A DNA stretch of 7,188 bases. It comes from Bog-756 sp035534835 (GTDB taxonomy: Bacteria; Actinomycetota; Acidimicrobiia; Acidimicrobiales; RAAP-2). Shown here one piece after another: positions 1 through 5,961 of this stretch (within the stretch, counting starts at the first letter, position 1; each line of letters begins with the position of its first letter). The notes beneath the pieces are model-generated. The model worked only from the letters and a program-made list of their open reading frames with translations. It made no database searches and was not told the origin of the DNA. The stretch lies in contig DATLRE010000163.1 of the NCBI GenBank assembly GCA_035534835.1, positions 1 to 7,188 of the forward strand. The letters run 5' to 3'. The position numbers and the translations under genes are program-made.

Positions 1-398
1 TGGCGCACCGCGCCGGCCACGGCCCGCCAGCCGAGCAGACCGAGGCCGACGAACGCCAGCGCCACCCCGATGAACGCGCCGGCCACCCCCTGGCCCGACA
101 CGGCCCGGAGCACCATGGCCGCCGCCACGCAGACCGGCCACACCACCAGTCCGGTCGGGATCACGGCCGCCGGCGAGCGCCAGGCGCGGGCCACCGCCCA
201 CCCGAGTGCGAGCCCGACCAGGAACGGCCACAGCGTCCGTAGCACTCCGGACACCGTCTCCCCCTCGGTGTGCGAGGACCGGCCGATGACGACGAACACC
301 ACGAGCCAGGCGCAGTCGGCCGCGGCCGCCACCGCAGGATGGGCCCGACCACCCCGGAGCCAGGAGTCCTCCTGCGACCTACTGTCGATGCCGGTCAC
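1..398 (-). CDS. DUF3054 family small membrane protein (3' end cut by window edge)
   Basis: The frame is open from a GTG at 398 to the window edge, giving 132 residues without a stop. I recognise the DUF3054 pattern: an Asp at residue 28 entering the first membrane segment, an IGRSSH stretch near 38-43, LRTLWPFLVGLALGW at 53-67, RAWRSP at 71-76, a TGLVVW stretch near 82-87, LRAVSGQG at 97-104 and LLGWRA near 121-126. Four hydrophobic segments are visible at about 23-38, 52-69, 79-97 and 105-123, so it should be an integral cytoplasmic-membrane protein. Family members are about this long, so only a few residues are probably missing. The function of the family is unknown to me. The GTG start overlaps the stop of the upstream dehydrogenase as GTGA, which is why I chose it; no in-frame ATG lies near the N-terminus. 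It is the last visible gene of a four-gene operon. Confidence 0.82.
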   Translation of the reverse strand, partial: MTGIDSRSQEDSWLRGGRAHPAVAAAADCAWLVVFVVIGRSSHTEGETVSGVLRTLWPFLVGLALGWAVARAWRSPAAVIPTGLVVWPVCVAAAMVLRAVSGQGVAGAFIGVALAFVGLGLLGWRAVAGAVR

Positions 399-1222
399 CC
401 CGGTCCGGCGTCGCGCAGCGACGGATGGGCCCGGGCCACGATCGGCACGAGGAGCTTGCGGGGCGACAACCAGCCCGCCGCCGCCGACACCCGGTTGGGC
501 ATTCCGGGGATGGCCACGGCCCGGTTGGCGTCCATGGCGGCTACGCCGGCCGCCGCCACGTCGGCAGCCGGCACCCAGAACGGCTTGGGCATGGCACCGG
601 CCATCTCCTCGGGCGCGATGCCGGCGGCTTCGGCAAACCCCGTCGCCACCGGTCCGGGGCACAGCGCGGTGACGGTCACGCCCTGGGAGCGCAGTTCCTC
701 GCGGATGGCGTGGCTGTACGAGAGGACGAAGGCCTTCGACGCGGCGTAGCCGGCCTGACCCGGGATGGGCTGGAACGCGGCCGTCGAGGCCACATTGAGG
801 ATGCAGCCGCTCCGGCGCTCGACCATGCCCGGCGTGAACAGCGAGCACAGGTGGACGACCGCCTCGACGTCCGTGCGGATCATGGCGATCTCGCGGTCGG
901 CGTCGGCGCGGTAGACGGGTCCCAGGGTGGAGAATCCGGCGTTGTTGACCAGCACGTTGACCTCGAGACCCAGGTCGGCCACCCGTGCGGGCAACCCAGC
1001 GCGGGCATCGGCGTCGCTCAGGTCGGTGGGGAGGACCTCCGCCCGGACGCCGTGACGGGCGGCCAGCACCTCGGCCAGTTCCCGCAGCTTCGCCTCGGTC
1101 CGGGCCACGAGGGTCACGCCCAATCCCCTTGCCGCCAGGAGGCCGGCGATCTCCTCGCCGATGCCGGAGGAGGCTCCGGTCACCAGGCACGTCCGGTCGG
1201 GTCGGGGCGCAGGCAGGCTCAT
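395..1222 (-). CDS. Short-chain dehydrogenase/reductase (SDR), NAD(P)-dependent
   Basis: This 275-residue protein has a Rossmann fold of the classical SDR type and should oxidise an alcohol or reduce a carbonyl using NAD(P)(H) in the cytoplasm. Visible motifs are the cofactor glycine motif TGASSGIG at 15-22, an Arg after the second beta strand (VAR, residue 41) that would favour NADP(H), D67 in the PTDLSD stretch, NNAG at 93-96, the catalytic Ser146 in NVAST, and YAASK at 159-163 with Tyr159 and Lys163, followed by the PGPV stretch. The position that is usually the catalytic Asn is Asp118 (RTDVEAVV). The frame runs open further upstream, but the real start is the ATG at 1222. It overlaps the previous stop as ATGA and places the glycine motif at the usual distance from the N-terminus. 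The substrate cannot be told from the sequence. Confidence 0.93.
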   Translation of the reverse strand: MSLPAPRPDRTCLVTGASSGIGEEIAGLLAARGLGVTLVARTEAKLRELAEVLAARHGVRAEVLPTDLSDADARAGLPARVADLGLEVNVLVNNAGFSTLGPVYRADADREIAMIRTDVEAVVHLCSLFTPGMVERRSGCILNVASTAAFQPIPGQAGYAASKAFVLSYSHAIREELRSQGVTVTALCPGPVATGFAEAAGIAPEEMAGAMPKPFWVPAADVAAAGVAAMDANRAVAIPGMPNRVSAAAGWLSPRKLLVPIVARAHPSLRDAGPG

Positions 1223-1731
1223 GCCCCGAGCGTACGCTCCCGGCCGGGTGCCCGGGCCGGCCCGACGCGTCCGACCGGACGCTCCTCGATCCACCGCAGG
1301 TGCAGCGACCGCCGGGCGATCCGCCACCCGTCGTCCTCGCGCCGGTAGCGGTCCTCGTAGCGCAGGAACCAGACCGTGTCGATGCCCGGACCCCCCGCAG
1401 ACGCCGTCGGTGCATCCGGCGGATCGGTGACGGAAACGGTCAGGTGGTGGGCCACCCCGGTCACCTCGCCCGTGGCCGAGTCGCCGGTGACGACGTACTC
1501 CGCCGGACCCACACGGTGGTGGGTCACGTGATAGCGGGCCAACCCGGACGGGATCCGTCGCAACGAGCCGGCCCCCGATCGGCACACCGTCGGCTCCGGG
1601 CCCTGGGACGGGTCCGGGACCCACAGCTCGCCGTCCTCGGTGAACAGGGCGGCGAACGCATCGCCGTCGAGGGCGTCGACCGCTGCCGCGTAGCCCAGCG
1701 ACAGCGCGCGCAACCGGGCGGTGTCGCTCAT
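1219..1731 (-). CDS. SnoaL/NTF2-like domain protein
   Basis: This 170-residue protein belongs to the SnoaL-like branch of the NTF2 fold (cone-shaped alpha+beta barrel). The pattern visible is a helical start with YAAAVDALDGDAFAALF (14-30), then TEDGELWV, a central HVTHH segment, and a C-terminal strand pair with RYEDRYRREDDGWRIARR ending in a Trp. That Y-x-D-x-Y-x-R...DGW-R-I signature is typical of the family. Members include isomerases, dehydratases, cyclases and small ring-hydroxylating subunits, as well as non-catalytic binding proteins, so the reaction here is open. It starts on the ATG that overlaps the upstream oxidoreductase stop (ATGA), and its own stop overlaps the SDR start. The pairing with an LLM oxidoreductase and an SDR suggests one pathway. 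The last 20 or so residues are Arg/Gly/Pro-rich and lie beyond the fold. Confidence 0.88.
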   Translation of the reverse strand: MSDTARLRALSLGYAAAVDALDGDAFAALFTEDGELWVPDPSQGPEPTVCRSGAGSLRRIPSGLARYHVTHHRVGPAEYVVTGDSATGEVTGVAHHLTVSVTDPPDAPTASAGGPGIDTVWFLRYEDRYRREDDGWRIARRSLHLRWIEERPVGRVGPARAPGRERTLGA

Positions 1732-2618
1732 CCCCGGCGGGTGAGGCCGAACCGCGTGGCGAAGGTCGACACCTCGTCGGCCAGCGCATCGAGATCCTGG
1801 CTCATCGACGTGGAGAGGAGCATGCGGTGGATGCCGGCGGCCTCTGCTGTGGCCACCTCCTCCTCGGTGGCCGTCGGCAGGTAACCGGAGACCGACAGCT
1901 CGATGGCGTCCGGGTCCCGGCCGGCGGCCTCTGCCGCGTCGCGCATCTGGGCGATCCGGAGGGCGAGATCCTCCGGGGACAGTCCGAGGGGCTGGAACCC
2001 GTCGCCGAGGCGTCCCGCCCGGCGTGCGGCGGCCTCGCTGTGCCCGCCGATGTGGAGCGGCACGCCGCCGGGGCGGACGGGCTTGGGGAACGAATGGGCG
2101 TGGGCGAACCGGACGAAGTCACCGGAATAGGAGGCGCCCTCGGGCCCGGCGTCGGCCCAGAGGGCGCGCATGGCCTCGATGGTCTCGTCGGTCCGGCGCC
2201 CGCGGGTCCGGGGGTCCGCGCCCGTGGCCCGCAGCTCCTCCTCCATCCACCCGACGCCCAGGCACATGCGCACCCGGCCGTGGGACAGCACGTCGACCGT
2301 GGCGATGCGCTTGGCCAGGACGACCGGCTGATGGTTGGGGACCACCAGGACCCCGGTGGCCAGCGTGATCCGGTCGGTCACCGCGGCCAGGAAGGCCATG
2401 AGGTCGAGCGGATCGGGGATCCGGCAGTCGTCGGGCAGCGGCATCCTCCCCGACGCCGCATAGGGGTACGTGCTCGTGTAGTCCGAGATCACCACGGCGT
2501 GCTCGACCATCACCAGGGACTCGAAGCCGACGGCCTCCACGTGCCGCGCGAACGCGGTCATCCAGTCCGGGTCGGCCGTGGCTCCGGTGCGGACGGGCGG
2601 GATGATTCCGAACTCCAT
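1728..2618 (-). CDS. LLM-class F420-dependent oxidoreductase, Rv2161c/Rv3093c-like
   Basis: This 296-residue protein is a luciferase-like TIM-barrel flavin/F420 oxidoreductase. The N-terminus MEFGIIPPVRTG, the VEAVGFESLVMVEH segment (27-40), ITLATGVLVVP (84-94), the LAKRIATVDVLSHGRV segment (101-116) and GVGWMEEE (121-128) followed by RG.R.DE are hallmarks of the branch annotated as F420-dependent (TIGR03619 type). The C-terminal half has PLHIGGHSEAAARRAGR and LGDGF, which belong to the cofactor-phosphate region of the family. It would transfer hydride to or from F420 with an unknown organic substrate in the cytoplasm. The ATG at 2618 has AAGGAG at 2626-2631 with a 7-base spacer, a strong site that fixes the start. 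It is the first gene of the operon. F420 rather than FMN is inferred from family resemblance, not proven by a residue. Confidence 0.92.
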   Translation of the reverse strand: MEFGIIPPVRTGATADPDWMTAFARHVEAVGFESLVMVEHAVVISDYTSTYPYAASGRMPLPDDCRIPDPLDLMAFLAAVTDRITLATGVLVVPNHQPVVLAKRIATVDVLSHGRVRMCLGVGWMEEELRATGADPRTRGRRTDETIEAMRALWADAGPEGASYSGDFVRFAHAHSFPKPVRPGGVPLHIGGHSEAAARRAGRLGDGFQPLGLSPEDLALRIAQMRDAAEAAGRDPDAIELSVSGYLPTATEEEVATAEAAGIHRMLLSTSMSQDLDALADEVSTFATRFGLTRRG

Positions 2619-2625
2619 GAGGTGG

Positions 2626-2631
2626 CTCCTT
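2626..2631 (-). promoter_or_regulatory. Ribosome binding site of the oxidoreductase operon
   Basis: The minus strand reads AAGGAG followed by 7 bases and then the ATG at 2618. It is the best Shine-Dalgarno match in the window and the only clear one for the operon; the three downstream genes rely on stop/start overlaps. Confidence 0.8.
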
Positions 2632-2681
2632 CGTGCCGCGGCGGATGCGGTGCGCTCCGCCCGGTGTCCGGTGGACGACCG

Positions 2682-2712
2682 AGCGTACGCACGGCCGGCC
2701 CGCGCCCGCCAA
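2682..2712 (-). promoter_or_regulatory. Candidate promoter of the four-gene operon
   Basis: On the minus strand there is TTGGCG (2707-2712) followed after 19 bases by TACGCT (2682-2687). The -10 fits the actinobacterial TANNNT pattern, and the -35 resembles TTGACA in its first three bases. The spacer is longer than the usual 17-18. Transcription would start near 2675, giving a leader of about 55 bases before the ATG at 2618. The call rests on pattern matching only. Confidence 0.35.
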
Positions 2713-2740
2713 GACGGTCGGCCCGATGCGGGCCACCGTC
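2713..2740. repeat. Strong inverted repeat between divergent genes
   Basis: GACGGT, a single C, GGCCCG, then ATG as the centre, then CGGGCC and ACCGTC. The two arms pair over 12 base pairs with one bulged C (2719) and a 3-base loop. It lies directly upstream of the candidate -35 of the minus-strand operon and about 37 bases upstream of the candidate -10 of the plus-strand gene. It could be a dyad operator for a regulator of both genes or an RNA hairpin. There is no T tract, so a simple terminator is unlikely. Confidence 0.6.
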
Positions 2741-2776
2741 GGGCCCGGGTGAACCTCCGCGACCCCGGCGGGTCGC

Positions 2777-2782
2777 TATCGT
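2777..2782 (+). promoter_or_regulatory. Candidate -10 element for the Tat-exported protein gene
   Basis: TATCGT fits the TANNNT pattern of actinobacterial -10 elements, and no convincing -35 precedes it. Transcription from here would start around 2789 and give a leader of about 140 bases to the ATG at 2932, or about 60 to the alternative ATG at 2851. This is weak, pattern-only evidence. Confidence 0.25.
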
Positions 2783-2931
2783 TGTCCGATCCCCTCCGAC
2801 CGGGAACCGCCCACCGGGGCGGGCGGACGGCAGGGCATCACAACCGATCCATGAGCAGAACCGGCGCCCACAGTCCGAATTCACATCCGGACGCCACCGG
2901 CGGGACCGACGGGAACGGCGGGGGCTCGACG

Positions 2932-4599
2932 ATGAGCCGGCGGCGCTTCCTGGGCTGGACCGCGGCCGGTGGCGCCGTCGTCGCGGCCGCTGCGGTCGGC
3001 GTCGAGGTCGAGGGGGGCAGAGCCGGCGCCCACCCGGTGGCGGCGCGGGACGCACGCACGACCAACCCCCACGGATCGACCTCCACGACCACGTCCGTTC
3101 CCCCGGGGGCACGGCTCACCGATGTGCAGGGCGTGATGCTCCCGACCTCGCCGGCCATCGTCACCGAGAACCTCCGGACGGGCGACGCCTGGTGGGTGAC
3201 CACACCCCAGGCGGCCGGCGACATGGAGGGCTACGCCGACCGGGTCAGCGCCCAGGTGGGCGACACGGTCACCCTCCGGGTCAGCACCAAGGCGCCGACC
3301 TTCCACGTCGAGGCGTTCCGCATGGGCTACTACCAGGGCATCGGCGCCCGCCGGGTGTGGACGTCGGCCGAGGTGCCCGGGGCGCGCCAGGGCCCACCGC
3401 AGCTCCTCGCGCCCACCAACACCGTCGAGTGCCAGTGGACGCCCTCGCTCCCGGTCGCCATCGACGCGACGTGGCCGCCGGGTGCCTACCTGTTGAAGCT
3501 GGTGGGATCGGGTGGCGAGCAGGGGTTCGTCCCCCTCTGCGTACGGGACGACAGGTCCGACGCCGCGCTCCTCGTCATGCACGGCGTGACCAGTTGGCAG
3601 GCGTACAACCGCTGGGGCGGGTACTCGCTCTACTACGGCAACAAGGGTGGCGCACTGACCTACACCCAGGCGTCGGGGGGCGGTACCTATGCGGACCGTG
3701 CTCGGATCGTCTCCTACGACCGCCCCTACAGCCACGACTGGGCCTCGGGCGCGGCCGACTTCGTGGGCAACGAGCTCCCGGTCGTGTTCCAGGCCGAGAA
3801 GCTCGGGCTCGACGTGTCGTACTGGACGGACGTGGACCTCCACGAGCGACCCGAGGTCCTCCCGAACCACCGGGCGCTGATCAGCCTCGGCCACGACGAG
3901 TACTGGTCGGCACCGATGCGGAACAACGCCCAGACCGCGCTGCAGCAGGGTCTCAACATCGCCTTCCTGGGCGCCAACGCCTGTTACCGGCAGATCCGGC
4001 TGGAACCGTCGCCCCTCGGACCGGACCGCCACGTCGTCTGCTACAAGTCGGCCGCCGAGGACCCGATGAGCCGGGTGAACAGTGCACTGGTCACGGTGAA
4101 CTGGGACCAGCCACCGGTGTCGGACCCGGAGTCGACCCTGACGGGGAGCATGTACCAGGACGTCGAGGCCAACGCCGACCTGGTCATCACCGTCCCGACC
4201 TCGTGGGTGTTCGCCGGCACCGGGCTCACGGCCGGCCAGCACCTGCCGCGGGTGATCCAGGGCGAGTTCGACCGGTACGTCCCCGGCCCGTCCGCACCGG
4301 CCGATCTCGACATCATCGCCCACTCGCCGGTCCCCAACCGGCACGACAACTACTCGGACATCACCTGGTTCACGGCGCCCGGCGGCGGCGGGGTCCTCAA
4401 CACCGGGAACGCGTCGTGGGTGGGCCAGTTGGCCGACGCGCCGCTCATCCCCCCGAACGTCCTACCGGCAGCGGTGCCGGGCGTGACCGAGCACCTGCAG
4501 CGGATCATGCTCAACGTCTACTCGGTGCTCGGGACGGCCCCGGCCAGCATCACCAACCCGTCGAAGGGGACGTGGCGGACCGTGCTCCATCCGGGGTGA
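2932..4599 (+). CDS. Tat-exported N,N-dimethylformamidase large-subunit-like protein
   Basis: The 555-residue protein opens with a twin-arginine signal: SRRRFL at 2-7, a hydrophobic Ala/Val/Gly stretch at about 11-24, and a possible cleavage site after AGA (31-33). It should be exported folded. A beta-rich N-terminal region with a VEAFRMGYY segment is followed by a domain I recognise as the dimethylformamidase beta-subunit-like family. SWQAYNRWGGYSLY contains Tyr225, and LGHDEYWS contains His321 and Glu323. In characterised dimethylformamidase an iron is held by a Tyr and an H-x-E pair; I infer that Tyr225, His321 and Glu323 are the equivalents. The known enzyme hydrolyses an amide C-N bond and has a longer large subunit plus a small one; no small-subunit gene is visible here. 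An in-frame ATG at 2851 would add 27 residues, but that stretch uses AGA, AGT, AAT, TCA and CAT codons foreign to this gene, so I prefer 2932, preceded by GGGGG with a 7-base spacer. True substrate unknown. Confidence 0.85.
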   Translation: MSRRRFLGWTAAGGAVVAAAAVGVEVEGGRAGAHPVAARDARTTNPHGSTSTTTSVPPGARLTDVQGVMLPTSPAIVTENLRTGDAWWVTTPQAAGDMEGYADRVSAQVGDTVTLRVSTKAPTFHVEAFRMGYYQGIGARRVWTSAEVPGARQGPPQLLAPTNTVECQWTPSLPVAIDATWPPGAYLLKLVGSGGEQGFVPLCVRDDRSDAALLVMHGVTSWQAYNRWGGYSLYYGNKGGALTYTQASGGGTYADRARIVSYDRPYSHDWASGAADFVGNELPVVFQAEKLGLDVSYWTDVDLHERPEVLPNHRALISLGHDEYWSAPMRNNAQTALQQGLNIAFLGANACYRQIRLEPSPLGPDRHVVCYKSAAEDPMSRVNSALVTVNWDQPPVSDPESTLTGSMYQDVEANADLVITVPTSWVFAGTGLTAGQHLPRVIQGEFDRYVPGPSAPADLDIIAHSPVPNRHDNYSDITWFTAPGGGGVLNTGNASWVGQLADAPLIPPNVLPAAVPGVTEHLQRIMLNVYSVLGTAPASITNPSKGTWRTVLHPG

Positions 4600-4647
4600 C
4601 CGGAGGTCCGATGGCGGGAGGAGCGTCGGCCGTCGGTGGCGACGCGC

Positions 4648-4683
4648 CGGACCGGGCCGGCCGCAGTGGCTGGACCCGGACCG
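4648..4683. terminator. GC-rich hairpin between convergent genes, probable terminator
   Basis: CCGGGCCGGCC (4652-4662) pairs with GGCTGG (4668-4673) and CCCGG (4675-4679) around a 5-base loop GCAGT. There is one bulged A (4674), and the stem extends by CGG/CCG beyond an A.A mismatch. No T tract follows, as is common for actinobacterial terminators. One pair is G-U in plus-strand RNA but becomes a C/A mismatch in minus-strand RNA, so the stem should be somewhat stronger for the plus-strand transcript. A smaller hairpin, GCGTCG/CGACGC (4623-4645), precedes it. Confidence 0.5.
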
Positions 4684-4704
4684 CGCGCCGGTCGGAGCAG
4701 CTGC

Positions 4705-5778
4705 TCAGTCGCTCAGCGTGATCGGCTCGTCGTCGAGCAGCAGATCGTCCGTGGGGGGGAGTGGCTCGCCCGCGGCCTCGGCGGCCTTGGCCGCGTTCTG
4801 AGCGGCCAGGTGGTCGCGGATCCGCTCGTCGACCTCAGCCATGAGCTGGGGGTTCTCGGTCAGGAAGTTCTTGACGTTCTCCCGGCCCTGCCCGAGCTGC
4901 TCGCCCTCGTAGGTGAACCACGCACCGGACTTCTTGATGAAGCCGAGCTCCACGCCCACGTCGAGGAGCGAGCCCTCACGGCTGATCCCCCTGCCGAAGG
5001 CGATGTCGAACTCCGCCTGCTTGAAGGGCGGTGAGCACTTGTTCTTGACCACCTTGACCCGGGTCCGGTTGCCGACCTGGTCGGCCCCGTCCTTGATGGT
5101 CTCGATCCGCCGGATGTCGAGGCGGATCGACGAGTAGAACTTCAGCGCCCGGCCACCGGGGGTCACCTCGGGCGAGCCGTACATGACGCCGATCTTCTCC
5201 CGCAGCTGGTTGATGAAGATGGCGATCGTCCGGGACTTCGACAGCGTGCCGGTCAGCTTGCGGAGGGCCTGGGACATCAGCCGGGCCTGCAGGCCGACGT
5301 GGGAGTCCCCCATCTCCCCCTCGATCTCGGCGCGGGGGGTCAGGGCGGCGACCGAGTCGATGACCAGGACGTCGAGCGCACCCGAGCGGATGAGCATGTC
5401 GGCGATCTCGAGGGCCTGCTCGCCCGTGTCGGGCTGGGAGATCAGGAGGTCGTCGATGTTGACGCCGATGGCCTTGGCGTAGACGGGATCCATGGCGTGC
5501 TCGGCGTCGATGTACGCGCAGATGCCGCCGTTGCGCTGGGCCTCGGCCACGACGTGCATGGCCAGCGTCGACTTGCCCGACGACTCGGGACCGAAGATCT
5601 CGACGATCCGGCCCCGGGGGAGCCCCCCGATGCCGAGGGCTAGGTCGAGGGCGAGGGCCCCCGTGGGAATGGCTTCGATGTTCATGTGGAGGTTCTCCCC
5701 CATCCGCATGATCGATCCCTTGCCGAACTGCTTCTCGATCTGCCCCAGGGCCATGTCGAGTGCCTTGTCACGTTCCAT
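4705..5778 (-). CDS. recA: Recombinase RecA
   Basis: This complete 357-residue RecA forms ATP-dependent filaments on single-stranded DNA. It carries out strand exchange in recombination repair and stimulates LexA self-cleavage. Visible are the N-terminal KALDMALGQIEKQFGKGSIM (5-24), Walker A GPESSGKST (63-71), the catalytic Glu93 in DAEHAMD, Walker B DVLVIDSVAAL (from 136), loop L1 EMGDSHVGLQARLMSQ, the FINQLREKIG and PEVTPGGRALKFYSS region of loop L2, and the KVVKNKCSPPFKQAEFDI segment. The tail is short and acidic (DDLLLDDEPITLSD). There is no intein, unlike some mycobacterial RecAs. The ATG at 5778 is supported by a full N-terminus; GAGGAG at 5792-5797 precedes it with a long 13-base spacer. 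No recX follows: the next gene is convergent. A SOS box lies about 184 bases upstream. Confidence 0.99.
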   Translation of the reverse strand: MERDKALDMALGQIEKQFGKGSIMRMGENLHMNIEAIPTGALALDLALGIGGLPRGRIVEIFGPESSGKSTLAMHVVAEAQRNGGICAYIDAEHAMDPVYAKAIGVNIDDLLISQPDTGEQALEIADMLIRSGALDVLVIDSVAALTPRAEIEGEMGDSHVGLQARLMSQALRKLTGTLSKSRTIAIFINQLREKIGVMYGSPEVTPGGRALKFYSSIRLDIRRIETIKDGADQVGNRTRVKVVKNKCSPPFKQAEFDIAFGRGISREGSLLDVGVELGFIKKSGAWFTYEGEQLGQGRENVKNFLTENPQLMAEVDERIRDHLAAQNAAKAAEAAGEPLPPTDDLLLDDEPITLSD

Positions 5779-5791
5779 GTCTTGTCTGCTT

Positions 5792-5797
5792 CTCCTC
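5792..5797 (-). promoter_or_regulatory. Ribosome binding site of recA
   Basis: The minus strand reads GAGGAG, continuing as GAGGAGAAG, with 10 to 13 bases to the ATG depending on the register used. The spacing is longer than ideal, but no other start codon lies in frame nearby. Confidence 0.6.
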
Positions 5798-5860
5798 GGT
5801 GCTGTCGTTCACTGGACCCGGCCGACCGTACGGAAGGGGTGTGACGCCCGTCCCCCGGAG

Positions 5861-5880
5861 GGTCCCCGGGGCCGGGGTCC
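5861..5880. repeat. GC-rich inverted repeat in the recA leader
   Basis: GGTCCCCGG and CCGGGGTCC flank two bases; 8 of 9 pairs form. It falls in the transcribed leader if recA is read from the SOS-box promoter, and it has no T tract. It may be a leader RNA hairpin with no function beyond base composition. Confidence 0.35.
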
Positions 5881-5951
5881 GGTGGATCGGCCGCCCGGAT
5901 GTGCGAGCGGGTTCGACTGCGGTTCGACGTGTGCTGCGGTACGTCACCGCC

Positions 5952-5957
5952 ACTCTA
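5952..5957 (-). promoter_or_regulatory. Candidate -10 of the LexA-controlled recA promoter
   Basis: The minus strand reads TAGAGT (TANNNT pattern), 4 bases downstream of the SOS box. The box would then sit between the -35 and -10 positions, a usual arrangement for LexA repression. No good -35 is visible. A second TANNNT hexamer, TACGGT, lies nearer the gene at 5825-5830. Confidence 0.45.
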
Positions 5958-5961
5958 GACC

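Larger units (their letters stand above)
2619..2931. other. Divergent intergenic region
   Basis: These 313 bases separate the minus-strand oxidoreductase operon from the plus-strand Tat-exported protein. They hold the operon's ribosome site, its candidate promoter, the inverted repeat at 2713-2740 and a candidate plus-strand -10 at 2777. Bases 2851-2931 could be the start of the plus-strand gene if its first ATG is used. I see no RNA gene or separate small coding region here. Confidence 0.6.

Noticed and set aside
1223..1789. N-terminal extension of the SDR to an ATG at 1789 (189 more residues).
   Set aside because: The extension lies over the SnoaL-like gene in another frame, is Arg/Gly/Pro-rich and has no homology pattern. 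The ATG at 1222 gives a normal SDR length.
2578..2850. Extension of the Tat protein upstream to an ATG at 2578.
   Set aside because: It would overlap the divergent oxidoreductase start and bury the Tat signal more than 100 residues inside the protein.
2881..4344. A 487-codon open frame antisense to the Tat-exported protein gene.
   Set aside because: The translation is low-complexity Gly/Val/Arg/His/Asp, the mirror of a GC-rich coding strand. The plus-strand protein has clear family motifs.
4695..4706. Perfect 12-base palindrome GAGCAGCTGCTC at the recA stop.
   Set aside because: It leaves only a 4-base stem around AGCT, has no T tract, and one or two such palindromes are expected by chance in this length.
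1827..4721. A 964-codon open frame on the plus strand crossing two genes.
   Set aside because: It runs antisense to the oxidoreductase and out of frame with the Tat protein gene; its Arg/Gly/Pro/His-rich translation has no recognisable domain. Long spurious frames are expected at this GC content.
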